NCBI GenBank assembly: GCA_009741485.1 | Contig: CM019237.1 | Location: 44,209,431 to 44,273,430 of the forward strand | From: Malurus cyaneus samueli | Taxonomy: Eukaryota; Chordata; Aves; Passeriformes; Maluridae | Length of the DNA: 64,000 nt | Reading direction: 5' to 3' | Shown: piece by piece, positions 34,141 through 45,009 of the stretch | Layout: the number at the start of each line of letters is the position of its first letter | Position numbering within the stretch: the stretch's first letter is position 1 | The notes under the pieces: generated by a model | Told to the model about the DNA's origin: nothing | Database searches by the model: none | The model's input: the letters and a program-made list of their open reading frames with translations, nothing else | Made by a program: the position numbers and the translations under genes

Positions 34141-34976
34141 TTTGCCACCCCAGAACACATGCAGCTTACAGGGAGCTTACAATTACTCTGCAGCCACCCT
34201 TAACTGTAAATGAGGACATTTAGTGTTTATCCTTCACCAGTAGGGTTCCCACCAAATATCCCTGCTGGAAATGCCATGAGGGCACCCAGATTCTGTCCTG
34301 CAACTGGCCCTCCCCCAGCCAATGCTGGCTGTAAACAGTTAGTCATGACTATCATCTCCCTGGCTGGAGGTACTTAAGTGCATCTTAAATGACTCACTGG
34401 GGAATTTTTATTATATTTTTTAATAACTCACAGTGTTACTACAGGGCATGAAGTTTGCTTCGCTGAGTTTGTTTTCCTATTCCCTTGCAGAGATAAATAA
34501 TTGAGGAGCTGAATAGCAAATCAGAAACTCAGAGAGACCACTCCTGGGAATACACTGGGAAATGTGTCACCCCAGCAACATTTATAGATTTAATTTTGTT
34601 ATTAGTGGTGAGGGACAGGAAGAAAGACAAAAGGGAATTTGTCAGGAGGATATTAAGGGGGTGGGAGGGGCTGTGGCTATGGCTCTGAGGGGGTCTTGGG
34701 AGGGAGTTAATGGGTGTCTCCTTCCCCCTCATCCTAATCCATGGCTCCAGTTCTTTCTGATTGTCCACGATGGGATTGTCCAGTGTCAAAATGATGCTCC
34801 CTCTCATTTGGAGCTTTTATCAGTTGACGCTGCAAATAAGCTAGGACCACCCTCAAGGGAGGGCAGTGATGGCCATGAAGGGCCAGCAGAGGTGACCAGT
34901 TGCAGCCATCTTTCTTGTGCTCGTTTTTCTCCAGGGAAGGAGACTGCATCCCCTCTGCAGGTGTTGAGGTCCTTGC

Positions 34977-35835
34977 CACAGAATCACAGAATCAATTGGG
35001 TTCTAACCCCACCTTGTCAACCAGACCATGGCACTGAGTCCCACGTCCAGTCTTTTCTCAAATACTTCCAGGGATGATGACTCCATCACCTCCACAGGCA
35101 GCCCATTCCAATGCCCAATCACACTTCCTATGAAGAAATTCTTCCTAATGCCCAACCTAAATATCCTCTGGTGAAGCTTAAGACTGCGTCCTCTTGTCTT
35201 GTCACTGGTTGCCTGGGAGAAGTGAATGACCCCCACTGGGCTACAGCCTCCTTTCAGGGAGCTGTAGAGAATGATCAGATCACCCCTGAGCATCCTCCTC
35301 TCCGGCTAAACACCCCCAGCTCCCTCAACTGCTCCTCACAGGACTTGTGCTTCAGACCTTTCACCAGCTTCATTGCTTTTCTCTGGACACTTTCCAGCAT
35401 CTCACTGTCCTTTCTAAACTAAGGGGCCCAGAACTGGACACAGGACTCAAGCTGTGGCATAACCAATGCCTAGTACAGGTGAAGAATCACTTCCCTGGTG
35501 GGTACACTATTCCTGATACAGGCCAGGATTCCACTGGCCTTCTTGGCCACCTGGGCACATGCTGGCTCACGTTCAACCAGCTGTCAATCGATATCCCCAG
35601 GTCCCTTTCTGACTGGCTGATATCCAGCCATGCTGTTCCCACCCTGTAGCACTGCAGGGGATTGTTGTGGCCAAAGTTCAGGACCCAGCACTTCATCTTG
35701 TTAAACCTCATATTGTTGGATTCAGCCCCTCTATCCAGCCTGTTCCGGACCCTCTGCAGAGTCCTCCTACTCTCCAGCACATCAACACTCCCCTCCAACT
35801 TAATATCATTTGCAAATTTGCTAATGGTAAACTGT
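34977..35835 (-). mobile_element. CR1-type LINE, 3' fragment of ORF2 and tail, minus orientation
   Basis: Read on the minus strand, the fragment runs through ISKFANDIKLEGSVD, NNMRFNKMKCWVLNFG and ERDLGISIDSWLNVSQ, then [17 protein letters not shown] and [19 protein letters not shown]. These are the C-terminal CR1 ORF2 motifs in correct order. The 3' end carries two copies of the 8-bp CR1 tail word (ATTCTGTG on the minus strand) at 34977-34994. Frameshifts and stops make it inactive, and the 5' side is truncated near 35835, as is usual for CR1. Confidence 0.9.
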
Positions 35836-36276
35836 TGGACATCAGAGGGGTTTGCAAATGCAAACCTTTTAGTAAAGGAAAACTGCATTAATTTTTTTTT
35901 AATTATCCAAAAACTTTTGCAGTGCTGCATTTAAATCACCAGCTTTAAAATTATCCTCACTTCACAAAGAATTAGCAGCCTTACCAAATATTATTATTGT
36001 CACAGAATAAGAATGGCAATTATTTTTGGCGGAGGAGGAAGATGATCTTTTTTATGTCACCCCCACTGTAAACCCCTATTTAAATTGCCATCCTGAGCTC
36101 AGTCTTGGCTACAGTTTTTGGCTGCAGGTGCCTTCATTCTGGAATTTTGCCACTCCACAAAATGCCGGCACTTCTCAAATCAGGAAGCAACATCTGGGTA
36201 GCAGGACCCAGTCAGACTGCAACCCCCGTAGGGAAGGAAATGAGAAAGACATCTGCATCATTGAAACCTTACAGGA

Positions 36277-36306
36277 CGGGGTGGGGGGGTGGGGGGGGAG
36301 ATGGGG
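36277..36306 (+). other. G-quadruplex-type run
   Basis: Runs of four, seven, eight and four Gs, separated by one to three bases, lie on the + strand and meet the usual G-quadruplex pattern. Confidence 0.7.
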
Positions 36307-39300
36307 AAATGTCCTGAAGAATCCCACCTGCTCTTCCCTGCCTGCAGCCCTCCTCTGAACATGCCTCCCGTGGGTGTCACTCAAACCCCTGTGCTTGCCT
36401 ACTGATCCAGGCTCAGAACAGCTCCTGTTGGCAGCCATTGAGCTGTGGACAGCTGACACTGGAGATAGAGGATGAAGGATATGGGGCTCTGTCCCCATAG
36501 CACCCCACTACTGGTGACCTGCTCCCTCTGCACCCTTCTGGCTGCACCCTGGGCTCTTGTCACAGCCCCATGCTCAGAAAATGAGGGGAGAAAGAGGATA
36601 AAACATAAAGCACGGGAGAGAGGAGAGGATGCAATGCAGCTTGGAGCAGGACAGGCTGTGCCATGTGCTCTAGTTCTGGCACCAGCCACCTTGCTGCCCA
36701 GATGATCCTTTTGGTGTGTCCAAAAGTGGACCCTTACTTCTGGGGGTCTTCCACATCCCATGTCCACTTCCACAGCTCATTGGGAAAGCCAACTTCCCAG
36801 CAGGAAGAGAGCCCTGCATTCCTTGGAGGTGCCCCTGGGAGGTGGGGGGGATCAATCCCTGTCAGAGCAGCACCTCAAAAGGAGTGCAGAGGCTCTCCCA
36901 GCACAATCTGCCTGTCACCACCGATCACTTCAGGTGTCACATGAGGTTTGTGTCACTTGGTGAGCTTCTACTTGCCTCGCTAGCTGTGACCAGGATGAAG
37001 AATGTGTTTTAAATGACCTCACTTGCTGTGGAAGAGGGAGAAGGTACCTCCCACAAAGCCCAGGGGATGTGTAGGTTTGCCCTATGCCTGCCTTGGGGCT
37101 TTTCTTGGAGCATCCCCTGAACAGGGCCAGCTGATGCCATAGCACAGGGCTGAGTATCTTCCATGAGGCTGAGTGGCCCCCATACCTAGTGTATCCCTGC
37201 CCCTGCATCCCCGGGGTGCTATGGGGGACAAAGGCCTCAGCACCTTGAGAGCATTTGGGACAGCTGCTAAGGGTCGGGAAGGGGTTTTCCTCACACCCCA
37301 ATGTACTTTGCCCACGCATATCCACTTGCAGTCTGACAGGTAGCTCTGGAGGCAGATCACCCCAGGGCTCAGGAAAGGGGCTGTGTGAAAGAGTCTGGAG
37401 GGGGTTTTCCGCAGGTGAGGTTTCTCCAGGAAGGTGAAAATGAATGTATCGCAGTCCCTGTCCAACTGCTCTGCTCCCCACCAGTTTTGGGTGCTCCCTG
37501 GAAATCCCATTGTGACGTCTACACTCCACAATGATGGGGAGAATGCGGGGCTGTCCCTTGGCCAGCTCCTTCGAGAAGAGCTTCTGTCTGCTCACCACAG
37601 CCCCATAGGTGGTTTTGGGCTGTTCCCTCACGTTACAGCCCGGGGAAACTGCTCACTGATCACAGCCAGCAAAGCGGGGAGCTGTGGGGGCGGCCCCAAG
37701 GGAGAGCATCAGCCCACAAAAGCAGTAAGGAAACCCCCTCCGTGCCAGGTACCTGGGCAGGAACTGTTCCCCCTCCCACAGCGGCCTCGCACTCTAAAAT
37801 TCTAGAGAGGCTGTGGGTTGTGTGTGTGTGTGTAGCCATTTGTTTGAAAATGACCAATGCAACATCTCAGCATCTCCCTGGAGTGCCTGAGGACCTAAGT
37901 GATCCTGACACTAAGCAAAGGAAAAGGAGGCTGATCGAAGCTGAGTGGAATTTTTTGTTGTTTTTTTTTTTAATCTTTCTTTAAGTGCGAACACCATCTG
38001 TCTCCCCCAACTCCGTCAGCGCTTCCAGTCCCCAGGCAGTTTCGCTCTTCCTAATTACTGTCATTAGGCACTGGGTAGCAATTAGGGAGGGATGCTGATG
38101 AGCAGCATCAGGAAGGCTGTGGTCCCCTGACAGAATCGCACAGGAGCTGGGCCAGCCCCTTCCCTCAAGCCCTGGGCCTTTTCCACCAGGGGAGCTTGGT
38201 GAGTAGCACAATATTTCCCTTTTTGGTAGAGACTGACATGGGGACAGAGAGGAGAGGTGCTGGCTGGCAACTCCGTGTCCTGGAGAGTGTCCAGAGAGGC
38301 CTGACACCACTGGGAATGGGCTGCTCGGGGAGCAGGACGACGGTGGAGATGCTCAGTGCAGTTGAAGGATGGAGCAGCAGCTCTCTGTGCCTCTGGCTGT
38401 GCCACCAGCCCATGTCTGCTCTGCCCACAGGTGTCCAGCTCCCAGTGAGCATTTCTCCTGGGCAGCCCAGAAGCCATGGTGAGGGGCTGTGTGGTCGGAC
38501 AGTCAGACCCTTTCATGTGGCACAAGTGGGGCTGGCCACAAGCCTGCCTGGCTCTCCCTGGTCCCCGCGGCTGCGGTGGGGCACTGGCCCTGCCGCGCTG
38601 CTCCCTGCAGGCCGCTGTGTGGTGTCAGTGCCACCTCGTGGCAGGCGCCCCGGGACTGCTGACCTCTCTTCTCCACCCCCAGCCTCCCATGGGTGTCCCC
38701 CAAGGATTGCAGGGTCACCCACGTGTCCCCATGCCACGGCTTGGTACTGGGAAGTGAGTGATGTGAAAGGTCCTGTGGGATGGGATGGGATCCATACCCT
38801 GCAAGCAGACGATGGGGTGGCGACACGGCCCCATCCTTGCAGAAGAGGCGGAATCAGGCTGTACACAGGGACAGATGGACCCTGTTGAATGTTGGCCATC
38901 GGGGCATTACTTCAGCTGTGGGATGAAATGGTACCCACTTGCCCTGCCTGCCCAAGCTTCTGTCAAGGCCCAGCACCCACAGAAAGCCCACGGAGGGGCA
39001 AGCTGGGTCTGAAGGGATCAGGGGTGCTTTAGGTTGGTGTAGTTGAGTCTGTGGGTAAACTGTCAGGAGACTGAACTGGTGGGTGAACCAGTAATGAGAG
39101 TGGAGAGGAGAAAGTGAGGGAGCAAAGCTGAGGGCTTTGGAGTCTGGGGAGCCTGTGGGATTGAGAAGGGTTTGGCAGACTTGACTGGCGGCTGCAGAAG
39201 ACCCTTAGCCAGGTGTCCCCTCTCCTCACACTGCCACACACTGTTGGCCAGCTGGCTCCTATCTCTAGAACCATGGATGAAAACAAACCCACATCCCATT

Positions 39301-39806
39301 AGGGATCCCAAGGCTTCTTTCCATTTTTGCCAGCATGGTTGCTGAGACTTGCAGGAGCTCAAATATGCTCATGACCTCCACCAAAACATGGTTAGTGGAG
39401 TTGAAATGTCTAGGAAAATGCTGAGGTGATTTGGCAGTGAGGGGGGATTTAGCCTCAACTGCTTTTTCTTGCCCAGGGGTTTCCTCTCTCTGAAAACCTG
39501 TGCCCCTGCAGCCAGCTGAGTCCCAGCTTCACCAGCCTTTCTAGGCAGTTGTGCAGGCAGTGGGGTGGGTGTCAGTCTGGGGAGGAAGTATAGCTCCTGC
39601 CTCACAGGGGGAAGTGAGAAATTGCTGAGGAAAGTCGAAGACAGGCACCCTCCCCACCCCCAACAAAAAACAAACAAAAAACCCCAAACCCACCAACTTT
39701 CCCCAGTCCTTGTGCTAATGGCCAGCTCCTGGCATGGCCATGGGGAGATGCAGGTGGCCAGGGTGCAGGTGGCCATGTATAGGGAATGTGCTATAAAAGC
39801 CACTGT

Positions 39807-39830
39807 CAGGGCTTTTTTTTCAAAGCCCTG
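39807..39830. repeat. Perfect 9-bp inverted repeat, 6-base loop
   Basis: CAGGGCTTT (39807-39815) and AAAGCCCTG (39822-39830) are exact reverse complements around a T-rich loop. A TATAAAAG word lies just upstream at 39792-39799. Confidence 0.85.
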
Positions 39831-41924
39831 CTGTACCCCAAGGACCATCATGCTGGAGACCCCTAAAGCCAGGAAAATGGAGACCCCATTCAGAGCTCTG
39901 AGCATGTGCTGACAATGGGTTCACTTTATTCTTTAATTTTTACAACCATATTTTTTGTCTCTATTCCCCTGGCTTCCCATGCAAACAAGAGGGACAACCC
40001 TTTGTCCTGTACATAAGGGAAGTGCACAGTGAAGGTTACAAATCTCTCCTGGGTAGATTGGGTAGAAGGGGAGCACTGCTCCAACACAGCAGGCAGTCGG
40101 GCAGACACGATGTGGGAAGGACACTCCACATGCCACAACAGAGAGGGGATCCAAGGGGCACTCACTGGTTCACAAATACAGTATGGATCAAGTTGCCACT
40201 CTGCAAATGCTGGTGGAATCCCATATAGCGAGATGCCTGGCTTAAGCTCCAGCTGAAATGAGAGCAGAAGTCCTTACCTGAGCAGAAAGAGGGGCTTTTC
40301 CAATAGGATTTGTATGGGTGTTTCTTTTTCAAATTTCCAGATTGTTTGGGATGGGCAGCGCATCGACAGGGGTGGGCTGCCACTGTCACTGGGTGAAGTG
40401 GAGGAGGCTTCTGACAGTTTTGCTTCATTTCCCTCTCACCCACATCTCCCATGAAACAGGTTGCTCTGTCTCCCACAAGCAGTGACAAAACATCCCCCAA
40501 GCTGGCTTTGGTTCGTTTCCCCACTCCAGGTGCACAAACGTCGTTTGAAGTTACTTCACAGGTTTGGGTGAGGAGCATGAGGATGACAGGTCTGATTCAT
40601 GCCATGGGAATACTCCTTCTGCAAAGGGCAGCAGAGCTGTTGTGGGTCACTGGGACCCCAGCCCTCAAACCTCCACAGTTTCTGTCACAGGTGTCTGGAG
40701 CCCCAGGAGACAGTCACTGAGCACATGGCCCATCTCTTCCACCATCCTCAGCCCCAAGCCTGAGATGGAACCCATCCCATCCTAGATCATGGTGCCTCAG
40801 CCAGATGAGGGTTCACCTCTGCCAGTGTGTTAAGGTCTGGGAGAGGAGTTGTGGTGATGAATTTTGGCCTTGGCTCATGTGGCAGTGCCTGTGGTTGCCT
40901 TTATGGGACAGATGCCATGGGTCTGGCTCCAGCGGCACAGACAGAGGATGAGAGGTGGCCGCCCTTCAACAGTAGCATCTGCCCTGCAGCCCCAGAGAGA
41001 AATCAGGCTTGAGCGGGGATTTGCTTTCCCATTATGGGAGGGACATCCCCTCAACACAGTCCCTCCAGGTGACTCTACTGGGAACTATGGCACTCAGTGG
41101 CCCACTAGTGCCTGATGTCAGTGCTCCCATACCTTTGTTGGCCAGCTCTGTTCAGTGTCCAAAGCCTCCTGGGGGAAGAAGCCACCTCAGCTAAGGAAGG
41201 GCAACCCCAGAGATGGTGCTTCATGTAAATAACCCCCCAAAGCACTTCTAATTGACTAATCACTTTCTCCAGGGACTTCTGACCCAACCCAGAGTCTTTG
41301 TTCAGCCAAGGGGGATCTGCTGCTGTAATTACTCAGAATCAGCAATCCCACACTAACGAGTTCATTTCCCAGAGCCCTTCCTGCACAGTAAAGCCACTTA
41401 CAGGCAGGCGAAGAAACCCATCCATGGGCAAATGCCTGGGATCAGCAATGCCAGCCAGCTCTGGCACCCAGGCAAACCCTTGAGGACACTCACATAAATT
41501 AAGTCATCCTGCCTACGCTTGCATCACTCCCTGACTGGTTTTGTGCAGTGTGGAAACATCCATCCTAAGTGACACGCGGTATTTCTGCAGCAACAGTGAG
41601 CTGAAGTGATGGTTGTCTGGGGCTGTAATGACAACTTCAGGGAGCTGCTCTAGACTAGCTGTCTCCCTTGCCTGCACCTGGTCCTCCCTAACTTCAGGGA
41701 TTCTAGGTCAAAGCAAGGAAATACTTTTCCCTTCTTCACTGCTTGGGAAGAGAACTTTTTTCCTGTCCCCAGGGTACCCCACTGTGGAGAGGGTTCCCAT
41801 GAGTGCCAGTGGATGCCTGCCACTGTGTGAGAGAGTCCAGAGGGAAGAGAGACCTGGGTGTCACAGAGTGCAGAAGATGGGGCACTGTAAATGGAGTAGA
41901 TATTGGGTGTGCCGTGCTCCATAT

Positions 41925-42430
41925 GGCCTCAAGTCTCCCTTTATTGAGGTCAGCAGCAAAAACTGAGCAACTTCAGTGGGGGATTTGGTCCTAAAACAAC
42001 TCCCTGCTTCCTTTTCCATCTTCTTTTTCTCTGCTGTTTCTGCTGTTGCAGCCCCATGTTCTCAGGAATTGCCCATCCAGCAAGAGACCTGTCCAGACAC
42101 AATCTCCACCTTGCAAATGGCACATCAGTCTCTGCCACACTCCATCCTTACCAGCCGTGTCTCCTCTGCCTCCTCCCAATAGTTCAGCCATGGCAGGTGT
42201 CAACAGTTCATTGTAAGTCAGTGTGATCCACTTTGGCTTCTTCCAGCATTTACAGGTGTAACCTGAGACTCAGCACAAAAAAGACAATCATCTTAAAAAG
42301 CTGATCTTACTAAAGGCAAAACCTGGTTCTCAGAGAGCTCATACCCGTGGAAGGCTTTGCTCGTCCCGGGCACAGGCTGCCAGCGTCCACAGGGATCAGC
42401 CAGAGCACTCCAGCCCCATTCCCCTTGCCC
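41925..42430 (-). other. TNFRSF13C: TNFRSF13C 3' untranslated region
   Basis: This runs from the stop codon at 42433-42431 to just past the minus-strand AATAAA. Its extent is inferred from that signal. Confidence 0.55.
41940..41945 (-). terminator. TNFRSF13C poly(A) signal (AATAAA on the minus strand)
   Basis: TTTATT on the + strand lies about 490 bases beyond the TNFRSF13C stop codon in the direction of transcription. Confidence 0.6.
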
Positions 42431-42738
42431 TCAGACTCTCTCCTCTCTGGCACAGTTCTGGGTGGTTTTGGTGGTGACCAGTGCTGTGGCCCCCAGCTCA
42501 GTGGCAGGCAGTGGGAAGCTGTGGTTGCATTCCTCATGCCGGGAGTACACGGTGGAGAGCAGAACGACGTTGCCATCAGCACTGCCCTGGCAGCATGGCC
42601 TCTGCTTTGCCCTGGCTTTCCTGGGTGGCTCTGACATCTTCAGGCTCCCATCAAGATGCAGGCATGGGGCTGGGTTCAGGGCGCCATCTCCCTCTGGCAC
42701 GGCAGGGTCCTGGCTGGGCAGGGGGCTGGCAGCATTTT
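42431..42738 (-). CDS. TNFRSF13C: TNFRSF13C exon 3: cytoplasmic tail with TRAF3-binding motif
   Basis: The minus-strand acceptor ends TCCCTTCCCAG at 42739. It encodes ENAASPLPSQDPAVPEGDG through NVVLLSTVYSRHEECNHSF and PLPATELGATALV, ending REERV with TGA at 42433-42431. Confidence 0.92.
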
Positions 42739-45009
42739 CTGGGAAGGGACAAGAAAAGGGGGTTACTGGGCCCACAAAGTGGGGTCAAGCAGGTGCCAGG
42801 GAGAGGGTCCTGTCCCTAGGCGGGAAGATGGAGCTGGAATAGGAGTCTGCAAGGTCTCCACCACACCTCTCCTGCTGCAGAATTGCTCCTGCTTACAACT
42901 GATGGGGTTTTCCCCCGCGGAAGGACAATGGAGAAAGGCTGAAACTTGCACTTCCACTTTAAGTCCTCTTGCTAAACCCTGCCGGCAGCAGAGCAGCCCA
43001 GCCCATGGCGGCTTGCCCTCCCCGACTGCCTCCCACTTAAAAATAGACTTGTTTACACACTTTGAATACAGGCGTGTGCCTCCAGCCCCAAGCCTCCTGC
43101 CACTTTCCACACATCCAGTGCAGCAGCAGTGGGTTTGCTGTGGTGCAGCCTTGGGGAACGAGGGGGATGGGGACCAAGGCATGCAACAGGAGACTGAGTA
43201 GTGCCTCCAACACTCTCCACAATGGCCAGATCACCCTCACCATTGGATTTCTCCCTTCTCTTTCGCTGTTGGTATTTTTCCTCAGCATGTGCGTCATGCG
43301 CTCTCGCAGAGCAGAAAGGCCTCGGGTAACGACCCCCCGGTCTGTCAGGGCACAAGGACCAGCTGTCCCGCTGTGAACACCCACCTGGGTGATGGGGCAG
43401 TGGTGGGTGCCAGCATCCCCGTGAGGCAGCCCCTCATGGGGGTCCCAGGGAGCCATACCCCCTCTTCCTGGGAAAGGGGAGGAGTGAAGCCAGGCAAGAC
43501 CACTTCTGAGAAGATTGTTCAAGGTTGAGTCAGTGCCAGCGCAGGGGTCCCCGAGGAAGGAAAAAGCCTCCCCAACAAAATGAGCCATCATGAAGCACTG
43601 CAGCCTTACTCTCCTGGAAGTACCTGCCAGAAGAGGCTCAGCCCCATGCCTGGAACCCCAGACCTAATTTTGATGCACCAGATAACTCTGTGTAGTGCTG
43701 CAGTGTACTGTCAATGGGGCTGTCCCTGACACCCCATGGGGGTCTTCGGGGTGCATGTTGGAGGATGCTGGGCATCCAAACACGAGAAGCAAGCTGGGCG
43801 GTCCACACAGTACCCCCATTGCAGCTTCATGGGGAGAGGCTGGTTCTGGAAGCATACCTGGCTGTCTACCACTGCCCCCACAACCCTCATTCCATAGCCC
43901 TCTGGCTACTGGGGGAGAGGGCTCTCACCAGTGAGCTCACAGAGCTACTTACTAGTGTTCCATAGGTGTCCCCTGTGGAGAGGGGATGGTGCCAGTACAT
44001 GCTTTTAGCAGACAAAGGCACTGGGAGACCTAGCAAAAGGGAAGGATGGCTCAGTAGGGTCATGCTGGCAGTCAGGTACAGGCATAGGTTCCCAAGGAAT
44101 GCAGGACACTGCCACTGAGGTGGTGATTCAGATGCCCCAAAAAGCCTTTGAAGCCAATGTAGAGGTGGAGGAGCTAGCCTGGACAGGGATGTGCCTCAGG
44201 GGAGCCAGCAGTAAATGATCCCATATACCCCAGAGCTCTCAGGGTGTTGTGAGAGGGAAAGGAAGCGTCCCCTACCTTTGTCTTTTTCATCCGCTACCTT
44301 CTTCTTTCTCCTCCTCTTTCCCACCTTGCAGGCTAGGAAGCCACAGAGGACAGCCAGAACCAGGATGATCCCCACTACCGCTGGGACCCCGAAGATCAGG
44401 AAGGTGCTGGTCACATTGGGTGCCAGGGTAGGCTCTGCTGTGGGGTGAGATACCGGTAGTGTCAGGAGGGGGAGAGCTGAAGCTGGGAAGGAGGGCAGCA
44501 GCACCTGGATAGCTGGCCTAAGGGCTGTGGTGGCAGAGAGGTGTGGCACTCGACTGCTACCCACCCACCACCAGCAATGAAGCGTCCCCCTGCTTGATGA
44601 GACACTTATCCTGCTCCCTGTCAAGCTTTTTCTTCCCACAGTCACCCCTGGGGCAGGTTGTGAGCCTCACCCTGGGGAGCATCATCCAACTTCTCCCTAC
44701 ACCATGTTCCTCTCACTGGAACTGGTCGTCCTCTTCCCCTCTGCTTTAGGTGAAGGCAGTGCTTCATCCTCCATTGCCAGCCACCTCCACAGGAGAAGGT
44801 GCCTTCCACCTGCCCACCCCTGGGGTGCCCCAGCCTTCTTGGCCCACCACCACCCAGCCCTGAGGAGCTCAGACCGCAGCTGCCCTTGTCCCCTTACTTG
44901 TGTTGTCCTTGAATAGGTCGGAGCACTTGATGCACGACTTGGTGAGGGTGTCGAAGCACTCGAAGGGGAGGCAGGAAGGGGCAATGGCAGCTTTTCCTGA
45001 CGAGGACAT
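42431..45009 (-). CDS. TNFRSF13C: BAFF receptor (TNF receptor superfamily member 13C), complete, three exons
   Basis: BAFF-R is a type III membrane receptor for the B-cell survival factor BAFF. The exons in transcript order are 45009-44898, 44437-44276 and 42738-42431. Phases agree and give 193 residues (human 184). The single partial cysteine-rich domain has C13, C18, C26 and C29 around ECFDTLTKSC, where D20-x-L22 matches the ligand-binding DxL turn. Residues 50-74 form the transmembrane helix, followed by the basic stop-transfer KVGKRRRKKK. The tail ends with PLPATELGATALVTTKT (from 167), which aligns with the human TRAF3-binding PVPATELGSTELVTTKT. Sequons are N36 and N45. An upstream in-frame ATG at 45042 would add 11 residues. 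The gene lies between SHISA8 and CENPM as in mammals. Confidence 0.92.
44276..44437 (-). CDS. TNFRSF13C: TNFRSF13C exon 2: transmembrane helix
   Basis: It encodes EPTLAPNVTSTFLIFGVPAV and GIILVLAVLCGFLACKVGK, then a lysine/arginine run, ending DEKDK plus one base before the donor GTAGGG (44275). The acceptor is a tandem CAGCAG, so the first residues could differ by one codon. Confidence 0.9.
44898..45009 (-). CDS. TNFRSF13C: TNFRSF13C exon 1: BAFF-binding cysteine-rich domain
   Basis: It starts at ATG 45009 (MSSSGKAAIAPSCLPFECFD) and ends KDNT plus one base before the donor GTAAGG (44897). The open frame continues upstream past a second ATG at 45042 (MQELGSDSQSAMSSSG). I chose the shorter start because it leaves a human-like spacing before the first cysteine; this is not certain. 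Confidence 0.85.

Larger units (their letters stand above)
21241..34976. other. Intergenic stretch with no recognised gene
   Basis: About 13.7 kb separate the SHISA8 island from the CR1 copy. The longest ORF (26529-27266, +, 245 codons) has no recognisable family, no clear splice context and low-complexity composition. A small CpG-rich patch lies at about 23060-23170, a G-rich run at 22895-22926, a short inverted repeat at 30252-30275, an A-rich tract at 31341-31380 and pyrimidine-rich repeats at 33935-34140. I see no supported exon. Confidence 0.6.
35836..41924. other. Intergenic stretch before TNFRSF13C, no gene recognised
   Basis: Several long ORFs occur: 36930-37631 and 37082-37531 on the minus strand, 38196-38888 on +, 39369-39905 on -. 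None is supported as a gene, and a weak ZP-like resemblance is treated as a finding only. There is also a G-rich run at 36277-36306, an A-rich tract at 39660-39690 and a TATA-like word followed by a hairpin at 39792-39830. Confidence 0.55.

Noticed and set aside
35662..35934. + strand ORF of 90 codons
   Set aside because: It is the reverse complement of the CR1 reverse-transcriptase frame.
38196..38888. 230-codon + strand ORF
   Set aside because: Overlapping ORFs exist in several frames on both strands with the low-complexity composition of GC-rich non-coding DNA. No domain or splice logic was found.
42357..42842. 161-codon + strand ORF
   Set aside because: It is the antisense shadow of TNFRSF13C exon 3.
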